Part shown: piece by piece, positions 11,269-21,686 of the stretch
Layout of the letters: each line of letters begins with the position of its first letter
Numbering within the stretch: position 1 is the stretch's first letter
Assembly (NCBI RefSeq): GCF_010389155.1
Contig: NC_057762.1
Span: 30,812,055 to 30,876,054 of the forward strand
From: Erigeron canadensis
Taxonomy: Eukaryota; Streptophyta; Magnoliopsida; Asterales; Asteraceae
DNA: 64,000 nt
Reading direction: 5' to 3'
Position numbers and translations under genes: made by a program
The notes under the pieces: model-generated
Database searches by the model: none
What the model was told of the DNA's origin: nothing
The model's input: the letters and a program-made list of their open reading frames with translations, nothing else

Positions 11269-13116
11269 TCACTTTTGTTTTGTAGGGTAAGAAGCCATCA
11301 TGTACATACCACACATTCCTTGGGACTTCCCTGTCTTCCTCTTCATCCTTATGTACCCTTTCTCTCCCCATTTTGGTCCCCAAGAGTTCCTCACTGTGAC
11401 ATAATCCAGGCCCTTGGTTGTTCCATATCCAACGGCTGCCACTCCATGATCCAACTCGGTCCCACAGTGCCCGTCAAACACACCCTAGTCAACATTCCCA
11501 TGTTTATAGTTAGAATTTGCAAGATTATATAAAAGACGTTGGTTTGACTGGTTTCTGTTGGACGTTGCATTTTCAACTCATTTTTGTTGATGTGCGTATG
11601 TTTTATGTCTAACAGAGTAACAGGTCAAGAAAGTTGGAAATTCACCGAACTGTATCTTTGATACAAAATATCTTTTAGATCCTTTATGAGTATTGAAATT
11701 GAAATGCTTTATTTATTTAATCATATTTAAGACCCTGATTTTTGTGATAAATAAAGTGTTCTGGCGTTTCAGGGTAAATCCCAACCCATACAAAAAAGTG
11801 CATTTCTTGATTGAAACACATTTTGACATGTTATTTGGCCCGCCCATTTTGCCACCTCTAGTATATAGCTATTCTCGGTAGCCTTACCCCACTGTAGAAC
11901 TGGAAATCGCGACCAGATGCTTCAATGGCAATGCTAATCGGCTGGTTTGCAAGTGCCTTTAAAAAGCTATCTTCGTTGTTCTGGGGAACATCGTGATATC
12001 CACTTATTGTCACCTTTTCGGATACATCCTGTAATATTACAAAATTGGTTATTATCAGAATCCTGATATACGTATGAGATCTTATACTTTCAGATATTTA
12101 AGTTAAAAAGTATACCTTCTTGTCATCACATGTGCCTTCACTCATGATATAAGGATACTCTTCTTCTTTATGAAGCCCCCCACTCTTCATAATGTAAGCA
12201 AATGCGTAATCCATGAGGCCTCCATTGCAGCCATTATTGAAGCTTGTGTCACAATCGATCAATTCCTGTTCTGACAACTCAGTTAAATTCCCCGTCACGA
12301 TTTGGTTTATACCTTCCACTGCAGCCACCGTTGAGAATGCCCAACAACTACCTGTATGCAGATTTTGAAACTTCAGTCAGTAGGAGGTGTGCAGTTATCA
12401 CTCATTTCAAAACTTGCCGATGACAGGCTGCATCAAGTCATATTTTTGTCCATTTTTTAAGTTTTAGGATCAAATTATAGATTTTGGTTAAATACTATTT
12501 GACCCATCCTGCAGTTAGTCGTTTAGCTAAGTTAAACTCAACCGAGGTCGAGCCATATAATATAAGTAAATGGGTCAAAATTCAAAAACAAGTTTCTAAG
12601 AGAGACAAACTTTCCATTGCATACGGAGTTTTATTATTTATGCTTACCACATTGGCCTTGGTTCTTGACTGGTGCAACAGCTCCTTTCTTTCTCCAATCC
12701 ACCGACCTGGGCAAATCAACGAAATCTCTATAACTAAATTCTTGAATGGATTCTTCTTTCCTCTCAGGTAAGTCACCCTTGAGTCCCAAGAACTTGCTCC
12801 TGAACTCTTCATGGCTCATATCAGCAAACTCGTTAAGCCCAAGCCAATAGTTGCTAACTTTCTTATTAGTCTCGTCGATATGCTTCAGGTTGTCCAAGAA
12901 GATCTCGAACCTATGTAGTTTTTCATCTAGACTCTCATAGAATTTACTGTGTTTAGCAATCCATGATTCAAAAAGGTGGACGACCTTATGAATGGAGGTC
13001 AAATCCTCTGGTGCGTATCCTAGGATCGAAAACTCATGGGCTAAAGCCGAACAGGCCAAAACCGACACAAGTGCAATGAAGAGTGATGTATTTTTGGAAA
13101 AACTGAGGAATGCCAT
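11269..13116 (-). CDS. XCP: Papain-like cysteine protease, xylem cysteine protease (XCP1/XCP2) type
   Basis: Four exons on the minus strand: 13116-12648, 12351-12116, 12028-11888 and 11484-11269, all with GT-AG introns, giving 353 residues, the usual XCP length. Residues 1-26 form a signal peptide. The I29 prodomain carries an intact ERFNIN pattern ([20 protein letters not shown], about residues 65-84). The mature enzyme starts near LPRSVDWR (about 135). Catalytic residues are present: Cys159 in CGSCW, His295 in [11 protein letters not shown] and Asn315 in [12 protein letters not shown]. There is no granulin tail, as expected for XCPs. Known role: vacuolar proteolysis during tracheary-element micro-autolysis in xylem. 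Every key residue is intact, so it should be active. Which of XCP1 or XCP2 it corresponds to cannot be told without a tree. Confidence 0.93.
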
Positions 13117-13166
13117 GTTTATGATTGATTATGTTTATGTTGTGGGAGATATGAATGGACGAAGTG

Positions 13167-13177
13167 TTTATATAAAG
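13167..13177 (-). promoter_or_regulatory. Probable TATA box of the XCP-type gene
   Basis: On the minus strand, CTTTATATAAAC lies about 55 bp before the ATG at 13116, with CCAATCAAA just upstream. Spacing fits a short leader. Confidence 0.6.
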
Positions 13178-13201
13178 GGTTTGATTGGTACTAAAACATG
13201 A

Positions 13202-14745
13202 TGTTTGTTGCTTTGAAGTTAAGATGTTTGAATTTATATTATAAAGTATGTAACTTTAAAGTCTGGTTCTTTTTGGCAATCTTTTGATCCAAGTATGTTT
13301 CCTTGAGAATACTTGAAGCATGATATTGTGTTTGGAATAGAAAACTACAAATAAACATGAACCCAATAATCATTACAGGTTACAACAATAAAAAACATAT
13401 ACACAAAAGACATTGAGTTATCCTTTTAGTTCACTATAAGAATTCTTATACGAAGTCAATATAGCAAATATCATCTGAAATGACAATTGTGTATCTTTTC
13501 TTTTTATGGTCAAGCAAAAACAAACACAATCACTTAATTAAAAGACGATATGTCAAGTTTCAACCAGTGGTTTTTCAAATTATGGATATCGCGCGGGTTG
13601 TGTTAAAATGAGGAATGTGTCTCCAATTTATGATTATGATCATCTGGATGGTTCAGCTCCTTTTGTTTGAACTTGAAATGGAAACAGAGTTGGCATATTT
13701 TTGTCCGAATTGCAAAACTCGGATATTTTTTTCACATGACAGTAACTAGGACTGTCTGGACTGAGGCATGCTTCGGCATTTTTTTTTTACATAGAATGCC
13801 CCTAGAACGCCCTGGAACGCACGCTACATAGCCCCGGGGGTGTCCTGGAGAGAGAAAAGGCTCATAGCGTTACAAAAGGGACGCGTTCAATTATGCTTCA
13901 TTTGTGGGGTCTCCGACAACTTTTCCATATTATTATATTAATGTTTATTTAATTAAAGATATAAAGTATAAAAAAAAATGGTATTTGCCTGGGAACCACT
14001 TAGTCCCATAGAGAATATTTCTCTCAAGCTAGCAACCCCAGCAATGCTGTCTGGCGATGAGACTCCAAATTTTTGTAAGGAGGCGGGTGGCCACTGCGCC
14101 ATTAAGCGAATAGTGGGTGGGCTTTCAATGGAAGTCTCACTTCAACAAAATTAAAATGGGCGTCCCTTAATGACTGGACTGCCACATATCGTGAGATACC
14201 TTTAAGAGGGGCTTTCAATTAATGTCTTACCCCGGATGGTGTAACCTTTATTTTGTCAAACAAATTAAGATGATACATCTGCTTGATTCGACTCTAGCGT
14301 GAGAACAAATATTTGTAGTACATGTATATATATATATATATAATTTTAAAATTTGACCTTCATGATATAATATGCTTAACTAATACATTATGAATATATA
14401 TATATATATAGATAAATATTATTATAAATATAATTTTAAAAAGTCTAATAATATGTAGAGGTTGAGTAATGCTTACTAATGCAATTTATACATTATGATA
14501 TATTAAATTATTTATAGTTTAATATAATTTTAAATCTACTCTTAAACAATTAATTTTAAAAATGACTATAAATTCAATGATTCTTGGTTTTAAGCTTTAT
14601 AAACACTAAAGTTTGTTAACTCCATATACTATCATTTGTTAACTCAATTGGCTGATATTCATAAATTAGGAGTTATCAATAAGAAACGTAATATCATTTG
14701 TCATTCTGTCCCATCTCTTATGAAGTGATTGTGGTCATAATGTAA
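13202..14745. other. Intergenic, no gene seen
   Basis: Upstream region of the protease gene. It includes two less AT-rich patches (about 13780-13920 and 13980-14240) of unknown origin and TA-rich tracts near 14320-14410. No coding frame or element ends could be supported. Confidence 0.45.
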
Positions 14746-14996
14746 TATTCACTCCGTCCCAATGTCCAATTTTGACTTGTCAAGTCTTCAGTTTGCGACT
14801 TTGGCCATAAATATCTTTGTTTGTGTTATATAATAGTTGATGAAAGTTATATCAATAAAAAGTACATTAGAAACTCAATCCGTCCATATAATTTATATGA
14901 AGTTTATATAACATAGACAAATATTTTTACGGTCATAGTTTAAAGCAGAAGACTTGACAAGTCAAAATTAGACATTTAATATAGGATGGAGGGGTA
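14746..14996. mobile_element. Stowaway-like MITE
   Basis: Element 14748-14994 is flanked by TA dinucleotides (14746-14747, 14995-14996). Its arms are inverted repeats: the left has CTCCGTCCCAATGTCCAATT, and the right reads TCCATCCTATATTAAATGTC in reverse complement. Both arms then continue with TTTTGACTTGTCAAG. The CTCC-type ends and TA duplication fit Tc1/mariner-derived Stowaway MITEs. Confidence 0.75.
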
Positions 14997-15141
14997 TATA
15001 TTTTTAAAAGTACCAGTTGGGTTCTTTCAAATGGGTTTTCAAGGTGTCAAGAAAAGCAAGATCTTCATTGTAGTTCTGATCGTTTTTTCATTTTCAATGT
15101 CATATGTGAAATGGGGTGTCGTTACAGCTTGGGTTCAACTT

Positions 15142-15440
15142 TTAGGTCGCGTTTGGTTCACAAAATCTGATGGAATTTAATGGAATTTAAATTTGAATTT
15201 CATTCCTTAGTACGTTTGGTTGCAGAAAGAAGAGGAAATCTCATTCCATAGGAATGTAAACATTCCATCATTTGATGGAATCTCCATTCCTTGGGGATGG
15301 AGGAAGGAATTTCATTCCTTTCATCACTTGAATTTTCAAAAAATCAAAAACATTCCGTCAAATTCCATTCCTTCAAATTCCAATTCCTTTGAAAAATTCC
15401 ATTCCTTCACAAAATATTATGTAAACCAAACGCGCCCTTA
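15142..15440. mobile_element. Tourist-like MITE (PIF/Harbinger), copy 1
   Basis: Element 15145-15437 starts GGTCGCGTTTGGTT and ends AACCAAACGCGCCC. It is flanked by a TTA duplication at 15142-15144 and 15438-15440. The interior is rich in GGAATTT/CATTCC motifs. A second copy lies at 51490-51723. Confidence 0.8.
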
Positions 15441-15855
15441 AGGTATCATTTGTTATCTAACTTGTGCTTTGGCAGATTATAATATACATCATTTGCTTAA
15501 ATTCAATTGCATTCTTATTTAGTTATTTTTATCAACTATAACATTACTCATAATATAACTAGATTTTTCGGGTGGTGTTTGCTAACTAACTTATAAGAGA
15601 CTAAGTTTATGATCTTTTTTAGCTTTGTTTCGTTACTTGGTATTTTAGTATCATATAATTTTCGTAACTTTTAAAAACATAAGATAACTGAAATAAATTT
15701 GAAGTTGTAGCTTGAACTTCTAAAATGATAAAATAATTAAATACCTTCTAACTAAGTATATTTTTCATCTTTAAAATATGTTGGCTGTTTTACTTTATTT
15801 TACTTTCATATATTACAAGCATCGGCTAATTTACCAAACACCTACACTTAGACGT

Positions 15856-16270
15856 GGGCAAAAAAACCGGTTCTGGATTATCCAAGAACCGGAACCGATT
15901 GGAACCGGTTTTCGGTTCCTTAAGAACCGCCGGTTTGGGACCGGTTCCACTTTTGGATCCAAATATCGGTTCCTTACCGGTTCCAATCGATTCCGAACCC
16001 AAAAAAACCTGAAAGAAATCGAAAAAACATGGTCAAACGTTGACCAAGAACCGGTTTCGATCCAATGCCCACCTTTATTTACCCTATCAAAAGTAACGGT
16101 GAGTATAGGACTATGGGTCGGTTTTGGCTAAAAATTAAAACTCGAACCAATCCTTTCGATTTTCAAAAAATCAAAAACGTTGGATTCAATTTCGATTCGA
16201 TTCAATTTATAAGTTTTGATGTTCGGTTTGGGTTGATTTTTGGTTTTGATTTCGGTTTGCTTTTTTTGTT
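15856..16270. repeat. ACCGGTTC-motif block
   Basis: Dense diverged copies of ACCGGTTC, GAACCGG and TTCGGTT in both orientations, beginning at GACGTGGGCAAAAAAACCGG. It is similar in style to the blocks at 7457-7770 and 30540-31215, probably a decayed non-coding element. The open frames here arise from the repeat. Confidence 0.5.
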
Positions 16271-16733
16271 TGTTTTACGCTTTTAATTTATCAGGCTATA
16301 AATTAAACATTCAATTGTTATAAAATTATATGAAAAAAACAAATATATATATATATGGATGCTTTTTATTAAATAATTAATTATTGTATATCTTTTACGT
16401 ATTAAAATTGGTATAATATTTCATAAATCAAATTTATTTTATTGTGCATTTCTAAAAACATACAACTTATAAAATTGGTACAATTATTGTCAGCAGCGGC
16501 CCTAAAGATTTAAGTGCACCGGCCAAACAGAGACAAAAATGCCCCCAACTCCTAACGTATTCAAATGTATAAACTAATTTTTTTTAATAATAAAACTATA
16601 TATTTTTTTTGTACTTAACAAAATCATAATATTAGAAATATATACTATATTAGTTAGTTAACTTATGATCGTCCTTTATTTTTCCTAACATTCTTCATAA
16701 CAATTTGATTAATTAGATCTTCCCAATTTATAA
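16271..16733. other. AT-rich spacer
   Basis: No gene and no clear element seen, only AT-rich tracts up to the target duplication of the MULE at 16734. Confidence 0.5.
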
Positions 16734-16742
16734 TATAAAATA

Positions 16743-18514
16743 GAGTTAACGACTTAAATCGTCCTTGTGGTTTACCTAAATTGTCTAGGATCGTCCTTTA
16801 TTTTTAAAACTGTCTATTATCATCCTTATTAGATGGAAAACAATCACGTACCATCCTTCCTGGAAACGGACGTTTACTCCATGCCATTAACCCGATCACG
16901 TGCTGCCCACGTGAGGGCATTTGTGTATTTTCCCCTCCTTGTTGACCGATCCCCACCACTTCTCTCTTTCTTTATTCCTTTTCCTTTCCTATATATTTAC
17001 GCCAAAATCTAATTTATTCCCCCAACCCCCTTTTTCTTTCAAAACCCTAATCCCCAAAACCAAAATCACACTCGATCCTATACACAAAATCACCTACATA
17101 TTCTTCCTTATTCGTCTATGTAAACCTTAATAGCTATTATGGGGTGTCCATTATATACCATTCGTGTTGCTGGTGAAGAATGGGATCTTGACAGTATATA
17201 TCGTGAGTATATGTATTTATGTTTTTCTTTATATCACCTTTTTCTTTATATATTTATATGAATATCTGTATGTGGGTTTATTATTGTATTTATTTAATTT
17301 TTTTTTTAAATTGTAGACTGTTACGCTGGCTTGTTCTCGATGAAGGTTCACCATGGAGGGTTTTTCACACCATGGCCAGGCATGTCGTATGAAAAGGGTA
17401 AGGTCAACTATGCTGATTGCATTAATATCGACCAATTTTCAGTTCATGAAATGGACTCTATTATGACGGATTTGGGTTATGTTGAAGGGCAAAGGATGTT
17501 TTATTACTTTCTAAAACCAGGTTGTTCTTTAGATGATGGTCTGCAACCACTAGCTAGTGATCAAGATGTTCATAACTTGTCTAATTATGTAGAACAAACT
17601 AACTTGGTAAATGTTTACATTGAACATGGCATGTCAAACTTAAAGGATTATTTTCTGCCTAGAACATCTAAAGTAGCAATTGAAGAGATACCAGATGATA
17701 TAGGCAGTTCATCTAGACCAAAAACTAGGAAAAAACCAGGAACCTATAGAAAATTATTGCTTGATTGGAATGTGAGTGAACCTGTTTTAACCCCTAGTAG
17801 CCAAGAAGACTTTGGAAAGGACAATGTGAATGAATCAGAACCTGTTATAAACCCTAATGGTCAAGGAAATGAGAATGTCAATGTGAGAGAAACTCAGAAG
17901 GGCAAATCACATTTACAAGAAGAAGGGGAAAGTAGTCAAGGTGAGAATAACTCTAGTGACAGTAAGGAAAGTGAGGATGACAGTAAGCGGAGTGAGGATG
18001 ACAGTGAAAATGATAGTGATTACATAGTAGATGAGGATAATGAATTACAAGATGTGGAAGTGGATATGAGAGAATTTAAATTGCATGTGGATGAAAATGT
18101 GGAGTTCATGGGTAGCAATGTACCCTTTGCAGAAGGTGAAGTTATTGGTGATGAGGAGGAGGTTGAGGTTTTGAAAATGAAGAGTTTGAAAGTGGTTCTG
18201 ACTCAGATGATCAGGCTCACAGATGAATGCTCACAGGGGAATAAATTAGATTTTGGGGGAATATATAGAAAAGGAAAAGGAATAAAGAAAGAGAGAAATG
18301 GAGGGGATCGGTCAACAAAAAGGGGAAAATACAAAAATGCCCTCATGTGGGCGGCACGTGATGGGGTTAACGGCATGGAGTAAACGTCCGTTTCCAGAAA
18401 GGATGATACGTGATTGTTTTCCATCTAATAAGGATGATAATAGACAGTTTTAAAAATTAAAGACGATCCTAGACAATTTAGGTAAACCACAAGGACGATT
18501 TAAGTCGTTAACTC
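16743..18514 (+). mobile_element. Non-autonomous MULE with about 280-bp terminal inverted repeats
   Basis: A perfect 9-bp target duplication, TATAAAATA, flanks the element at 16734-16742 and 18515-18523. The terminal inverted repeats run about 16743-17023 and 18230-18514, start GAGTTAACGACTTAAATCGT and stay nearly identical by eye. The left repeat carries two CACGTG G-boxes (ATCACGTGCT, CCCACGTGAG). In the right copy one has become CATGTG. Between the repeats lies the PB1-like reading frame at 17139-18383. No transposase catalytic domain or zinc finger is present, so movement would need a helper. Confidence 0.92.
17139..18383 (+). CDS. PB1-like domain protein encoded by a MULE
   Basis: Two exons, 17139-17202 and 17317-18383, with a 114-bp GT-AG intron in phase 1, giving 376 residues. 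The first exon gives MGCPLYTIRVAGEEWDLDSI. The second opens with FSMKVHHGGFF and continues through KVNYADCINIDQFSVHE, DLGY, FYYFLKPG, GLQPLASDQDV and VYIEHG (about residues 26-120). This matches the PB1-like domain found at the N-terminus of many plant MuDR-type transposases. The rest is acidic and low-complexity (Ser/Glu/Asp-rich, about 210-290). The frame runs into the 3' inverted repeat, which supplies the last 40-50 residues and the stop, so the C-terminus is not ancestral. Transposase, MULE-domain and SWIM parts are absent. It is probably a shortened transposase gene rather than a host gene. Expression is unknown. Confidence 0.7.
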
Positions 18515-18523
18515 TATAAAATA

Positions 18524-18862
18524 TATGCTTTTTAAAATTTTATGTCACCTATGAATATATGCCTTGACCTGGAATCGGGTTTGCCCCTCCTCTTGGTCTC
18601 CCCTGATTATTGTATATATCAGTCATGCAATAGAAGAGTAGGAATAGAATAATTTACCTATTAAAAAAAAAACCTTTTCACTCTTTTCAATTTTACCTCT
18701 TATAGCTTTTATCATTTAACTTTTGCTTTCATCCAAGTTTTTGTTTTTAATTTTTTGACATCAAACTTTTGGGTTCTCATGTTTCTGTCAAACAACTTTG
18801 ATACTTTACGGTTTTATCTTTAAATATTTGGTTTTGATTATATTCACTTGTTTTTTTATATA
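18524..18862. other. Spacer between MULE and Helitron
   Basis: AT-rich sequence with no gene or element seen. Confidence 0.5.
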
Positions 18863-19167
18863 CTAGATTAGTGTCCGCGCAATGAGCGGCCGTAACGGTG
18901 GTTGTGATGGTGTGGTTATTAACGTAAAAGTAATTTCATTGCGGTAAGAGAAGCGATGAATTGTTGTGGTGGGATACGAAAAGGGCAAGGAAGGGGACGA
19001 ATTTTGCATTAGGGTTTTTACTATGTGAGGTTGACTTTTTTTAAGGACATTTTAGTCACAGTTTATAAATGGAAATAAGGATGTATTAAGATAGAGGGTA
19101 AATGTGTTATTTTAGGTTCTTAAAATGAAGGAGGGGGAAGACAGTTTGTTTTATAAGGGTATATAGA
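18863..19167 (-). mobile_element. Short non-autonomous Helitron
   Basis: Read on the minus strand it starts TCTATATACCCTTATAAAAC after an A and ends in a hairpin-like CCGCTCATTGCGCGG, a short spacer and CTAG followed by T. This fits insertion between A and T. The subterminal part is rich in CCACCAC-like sequence, as in the copies at 49002-49317 and 55301-55557. 305 bp, no coding capacity. Confidence 0.65.
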
Positions 19168-19343
19168 TAATGTTTTATAATATGCAGTAATTTTCATCAT
19201 CGTTATGCATTATGTTCATGTAACATTTAAAACAAGATATTATATTACATCATCGTCGTCAAAATATTATTATCCGCCTTAATATTGCTATTGTTTTGCT
19301 ATATATTTTTATAAATTTATTATTCTTATTATTTATATAAAGG

Positions 19344-19622
19344 GATTATTACCTATGAATGTAACTAACTAAGACCAAATGTCTATGTTATGTAAAGATC
19401 TTGTAAAATGTCTATGTCATGTAATGAACTTTCAATTCCTGATTATTAGATGTACTTGACCAATCAAAAATTTACACGTGACAGATTATATGGTTGCCGC
19501 ATATATCTAAGTACATCCAATAATCAGGATTTAAAAGTTCATTACATTACATAGACATTTTACGAAACTTTTACATAACATAGACATTTTGTCATAATTA
19601 GTTACATCCATAAATAATAATC
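19344..19622. mobile_element. Fold-back MITE, copy 1 of a local family
   Basis: Arms of about 110 bp are inverted repeats: ATGTCTATGTTATGTAAA on the left and its near-complement at the right. The core has GACCAATCAAAAATTTACAC and TTATATGGTTGCCGCATATA. Related cores occur at 41687-41830, 43073-43249 and 44190-44400. Confidence 0.65.
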
Positions 19623-19735
19623 TCTTATATAAATTATTGTTACATGTTTTATTGCTTTTTATTTTTTAATTTGAGTTTGAAAATTTAACGTAAAAATCTT
19701 ATTATCACTATTACATATTGTTTACATATGAAACT

Positions 19736-19828
19736 ATCGCGTAAATATCATGTTTCGCAATTCGCAACAATGAATGGATAAAATATCGCGTAAATATCAT
19801 GTTTCGCAATTCGCAACAATGAATGAAT
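19736..19828 (+). repeat. 48-bp tandem duplication
   Basis: Two adjacent copies of a unit starting ATCGCGTAAATATCATG and containing TTCGCAATTCGCAACAATGA. They are almost identical. Confidence 0.85.
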
Positions 19829-21044
19829 GGGGGAGGGGAGCCGAGGTTTCAACCCTCCCATCTCCCTTCAAATACCGAATCAAATTACTCCACCTCATTT
19901 CAACCCTCTAATCTTTTTTCAACCTTTTTTTAGTGGCAACTGAAACTCCCAACATTTTCTTCCAATTTTAATACTTTATCCTTATTATTATAAACTTTAC
20001 ATAACTAACCCTTTTTTAATTTGTATTTTTTATTAATAACAAAATACATTACATAACACTTAAAACACATTACATATTAAAAGTAAAACATTATATAATT
20101 AAAAAAAGTTTATATTATGCCAAAAAAAAAAAGTTAGAAAAAAAAAAATTATGCTAAACTTTCACTTTTCTACACAATTAAGAAGTTAAAAGGTTGGAGG
20201 GAAAAAAAAAACAAAAACAAAAAAGTGCACAGCTAAAAAACAAAAAAAAAACAAAACAAAACAAAAAACAGGTTCCTAGACTTGTCACTTTACACCTCTA
20301 AAGCATGTAAATTTACACTGCAGGTCCTCAATGATCATATGGATATTTTCACTTCGCCCCCCTGACTCCTTCATCTCCCTGCGAGTTGAAAGCTCGCCCA
20401 CAAGAGCTCGCGCCCATCTCGCTCACATGGCAGCCAAAGCTCGCTTTTTTTGCCCAACCCTTCCCCATCTAGCAAGCCAGCTCGCTGTCTATTTCCTCTC
20501 CTAATTGTAATTGTAATTGTAATTGTGGCTAGTATCTTTTACTTCAGGGAGTAAACAAAACAGAAGTAGAGTAGTAGGCTTACATACGTCACCCTCTCTT
20601 ATCTTGTTAATTAATTTGCCCCCCTTTCCCTCTTTTTCCCCAAATTCCCCGCACGTGTCAACTTTCTTTTTCTGTGATGACATTATTAATTCATTAATTA
20701 ATGAAGTATAGCCTGGATATAATAATCATAGCATATCTCATAAAAAAAAAAAATTCTATAAAAATTATATAATCAAATAATACTCGTATATTGCTTTCTC
20801 TTTTTCTTTCATTTTTCTATAAAGATTGGTAAGTTTTCTTTATATAATTATAAGTTTCCTACTCACTTTGCAAACAATTTTTTTTTAAAAAGTTGATATG
20901 TTATCAACACCTTACCTACATATAACTATATATATTATACATACGTGAGACAATCACATAAAAAATAATATCAGTTTTTCAAAAAGAAATGTCGCATATT
21001 AAAATAACTATAAATAAAAACTAGTATATATTTATATAAAAAAA
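19829..21044. other. Intergenic, no gene seen
   Basis: It contains A-rich tracts (about 20110-20270), a pyrimidine/CTCGC-rich patch (about 20340-20480) and a TAATTG tandem run near 20502-20527. No supported coding sequence. Confidence 0.5.
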
Positions 21045-21686
21045 CTAGTTCTAATACCCGTACGATGTACGATAGTTATTTAAATTGTATCAAAAAGAAA
21101 TTCGAATATGTCTCATACATCATTCACTGGTATGAAATAAAATATGGTTATAGTAAACCGCTGATCGAAACTAAATTATAATAAAAAGGATAATGATAAA
21201 TATAATATATGTTTATTTAGAGTTTATATTTACCTTAAATTTTTAGAATCACATCAAAAACAGAACTTGTAAGCATATTAGATGGCGACAAATAGCCTTG
21301 TGATTTCAGATCGTAAACTCAAAGTTTTTAAGTCTTCATGTTAATAACTTATTATAAGTAATATAAATAATAAGAGTTGAATAATTGAGAAAAAAAATGA
21401 CAATTTATTAATGGAAAAAGATCAATCAAATAAGGTTATTATGTATTTTGTATTATTAATAAGCGAAGAGTTAGAGTTGAATTAAAATTCTAATAAGGAA
21501 ATTGAATATGTTATTAATAAGTCAAGAGTTAGAGTTTAATTATAAGTCTAATAAGGAATTTGAATTTATTTATAATTAAAATGCTAATTTAATAAAATAA
21601 ATAAATTAAAATGACACGTGTCGATCAAATATTACACCACGTGTCATTTTAAAAATATATCAATCCTGTTTTAGTTTATTGGTAGA
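21045..21686 (-). mobile_element. Non-autonomous Helitron (TCTACC family), intact ends
   Basis: On the minus strand it begins TCTACCAATAAACTAAAACA after an A (21687). It ends with hairpin CGTACATCGTACG, a short spacer and CTAG (21045-21048) followed by T. 642 bp, no open frame. It is the reference copy for the related pieces at 4631-5122, 41929-42723 and 42765-42928. Near the 5' end it carries a palindromic pair of ACACGTGTC-like boxes. Confidence 0.8.

Noticed and set aside
11275..11532. Plus-strand open frame opposite the last protease exon
   Set aside because: Antisense shadow; the catalytic His and Asn motifs are on the minus strand.
12484..12771. Plus-strand frame with a hydrophobic stretch
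   Set aside because: Spans a protease intron and antisense of exon 1; no independent support.
14986..15441. Two open frames with hydrophobic or Ser-rich content
   Set aside because: They fall in the Stowaway and Tourist MITEs and read through their repeats.
15778..16286. Open frames rich in RFLKNRRFGTG-like sequence
   Set aside because: Produced by the ACCGGTTC repeat block, not by a gene.
18203..18424. Minus-strand frame at the end of the first MULE
   Set aside because: It is the terminal inverted repeat read backwards.
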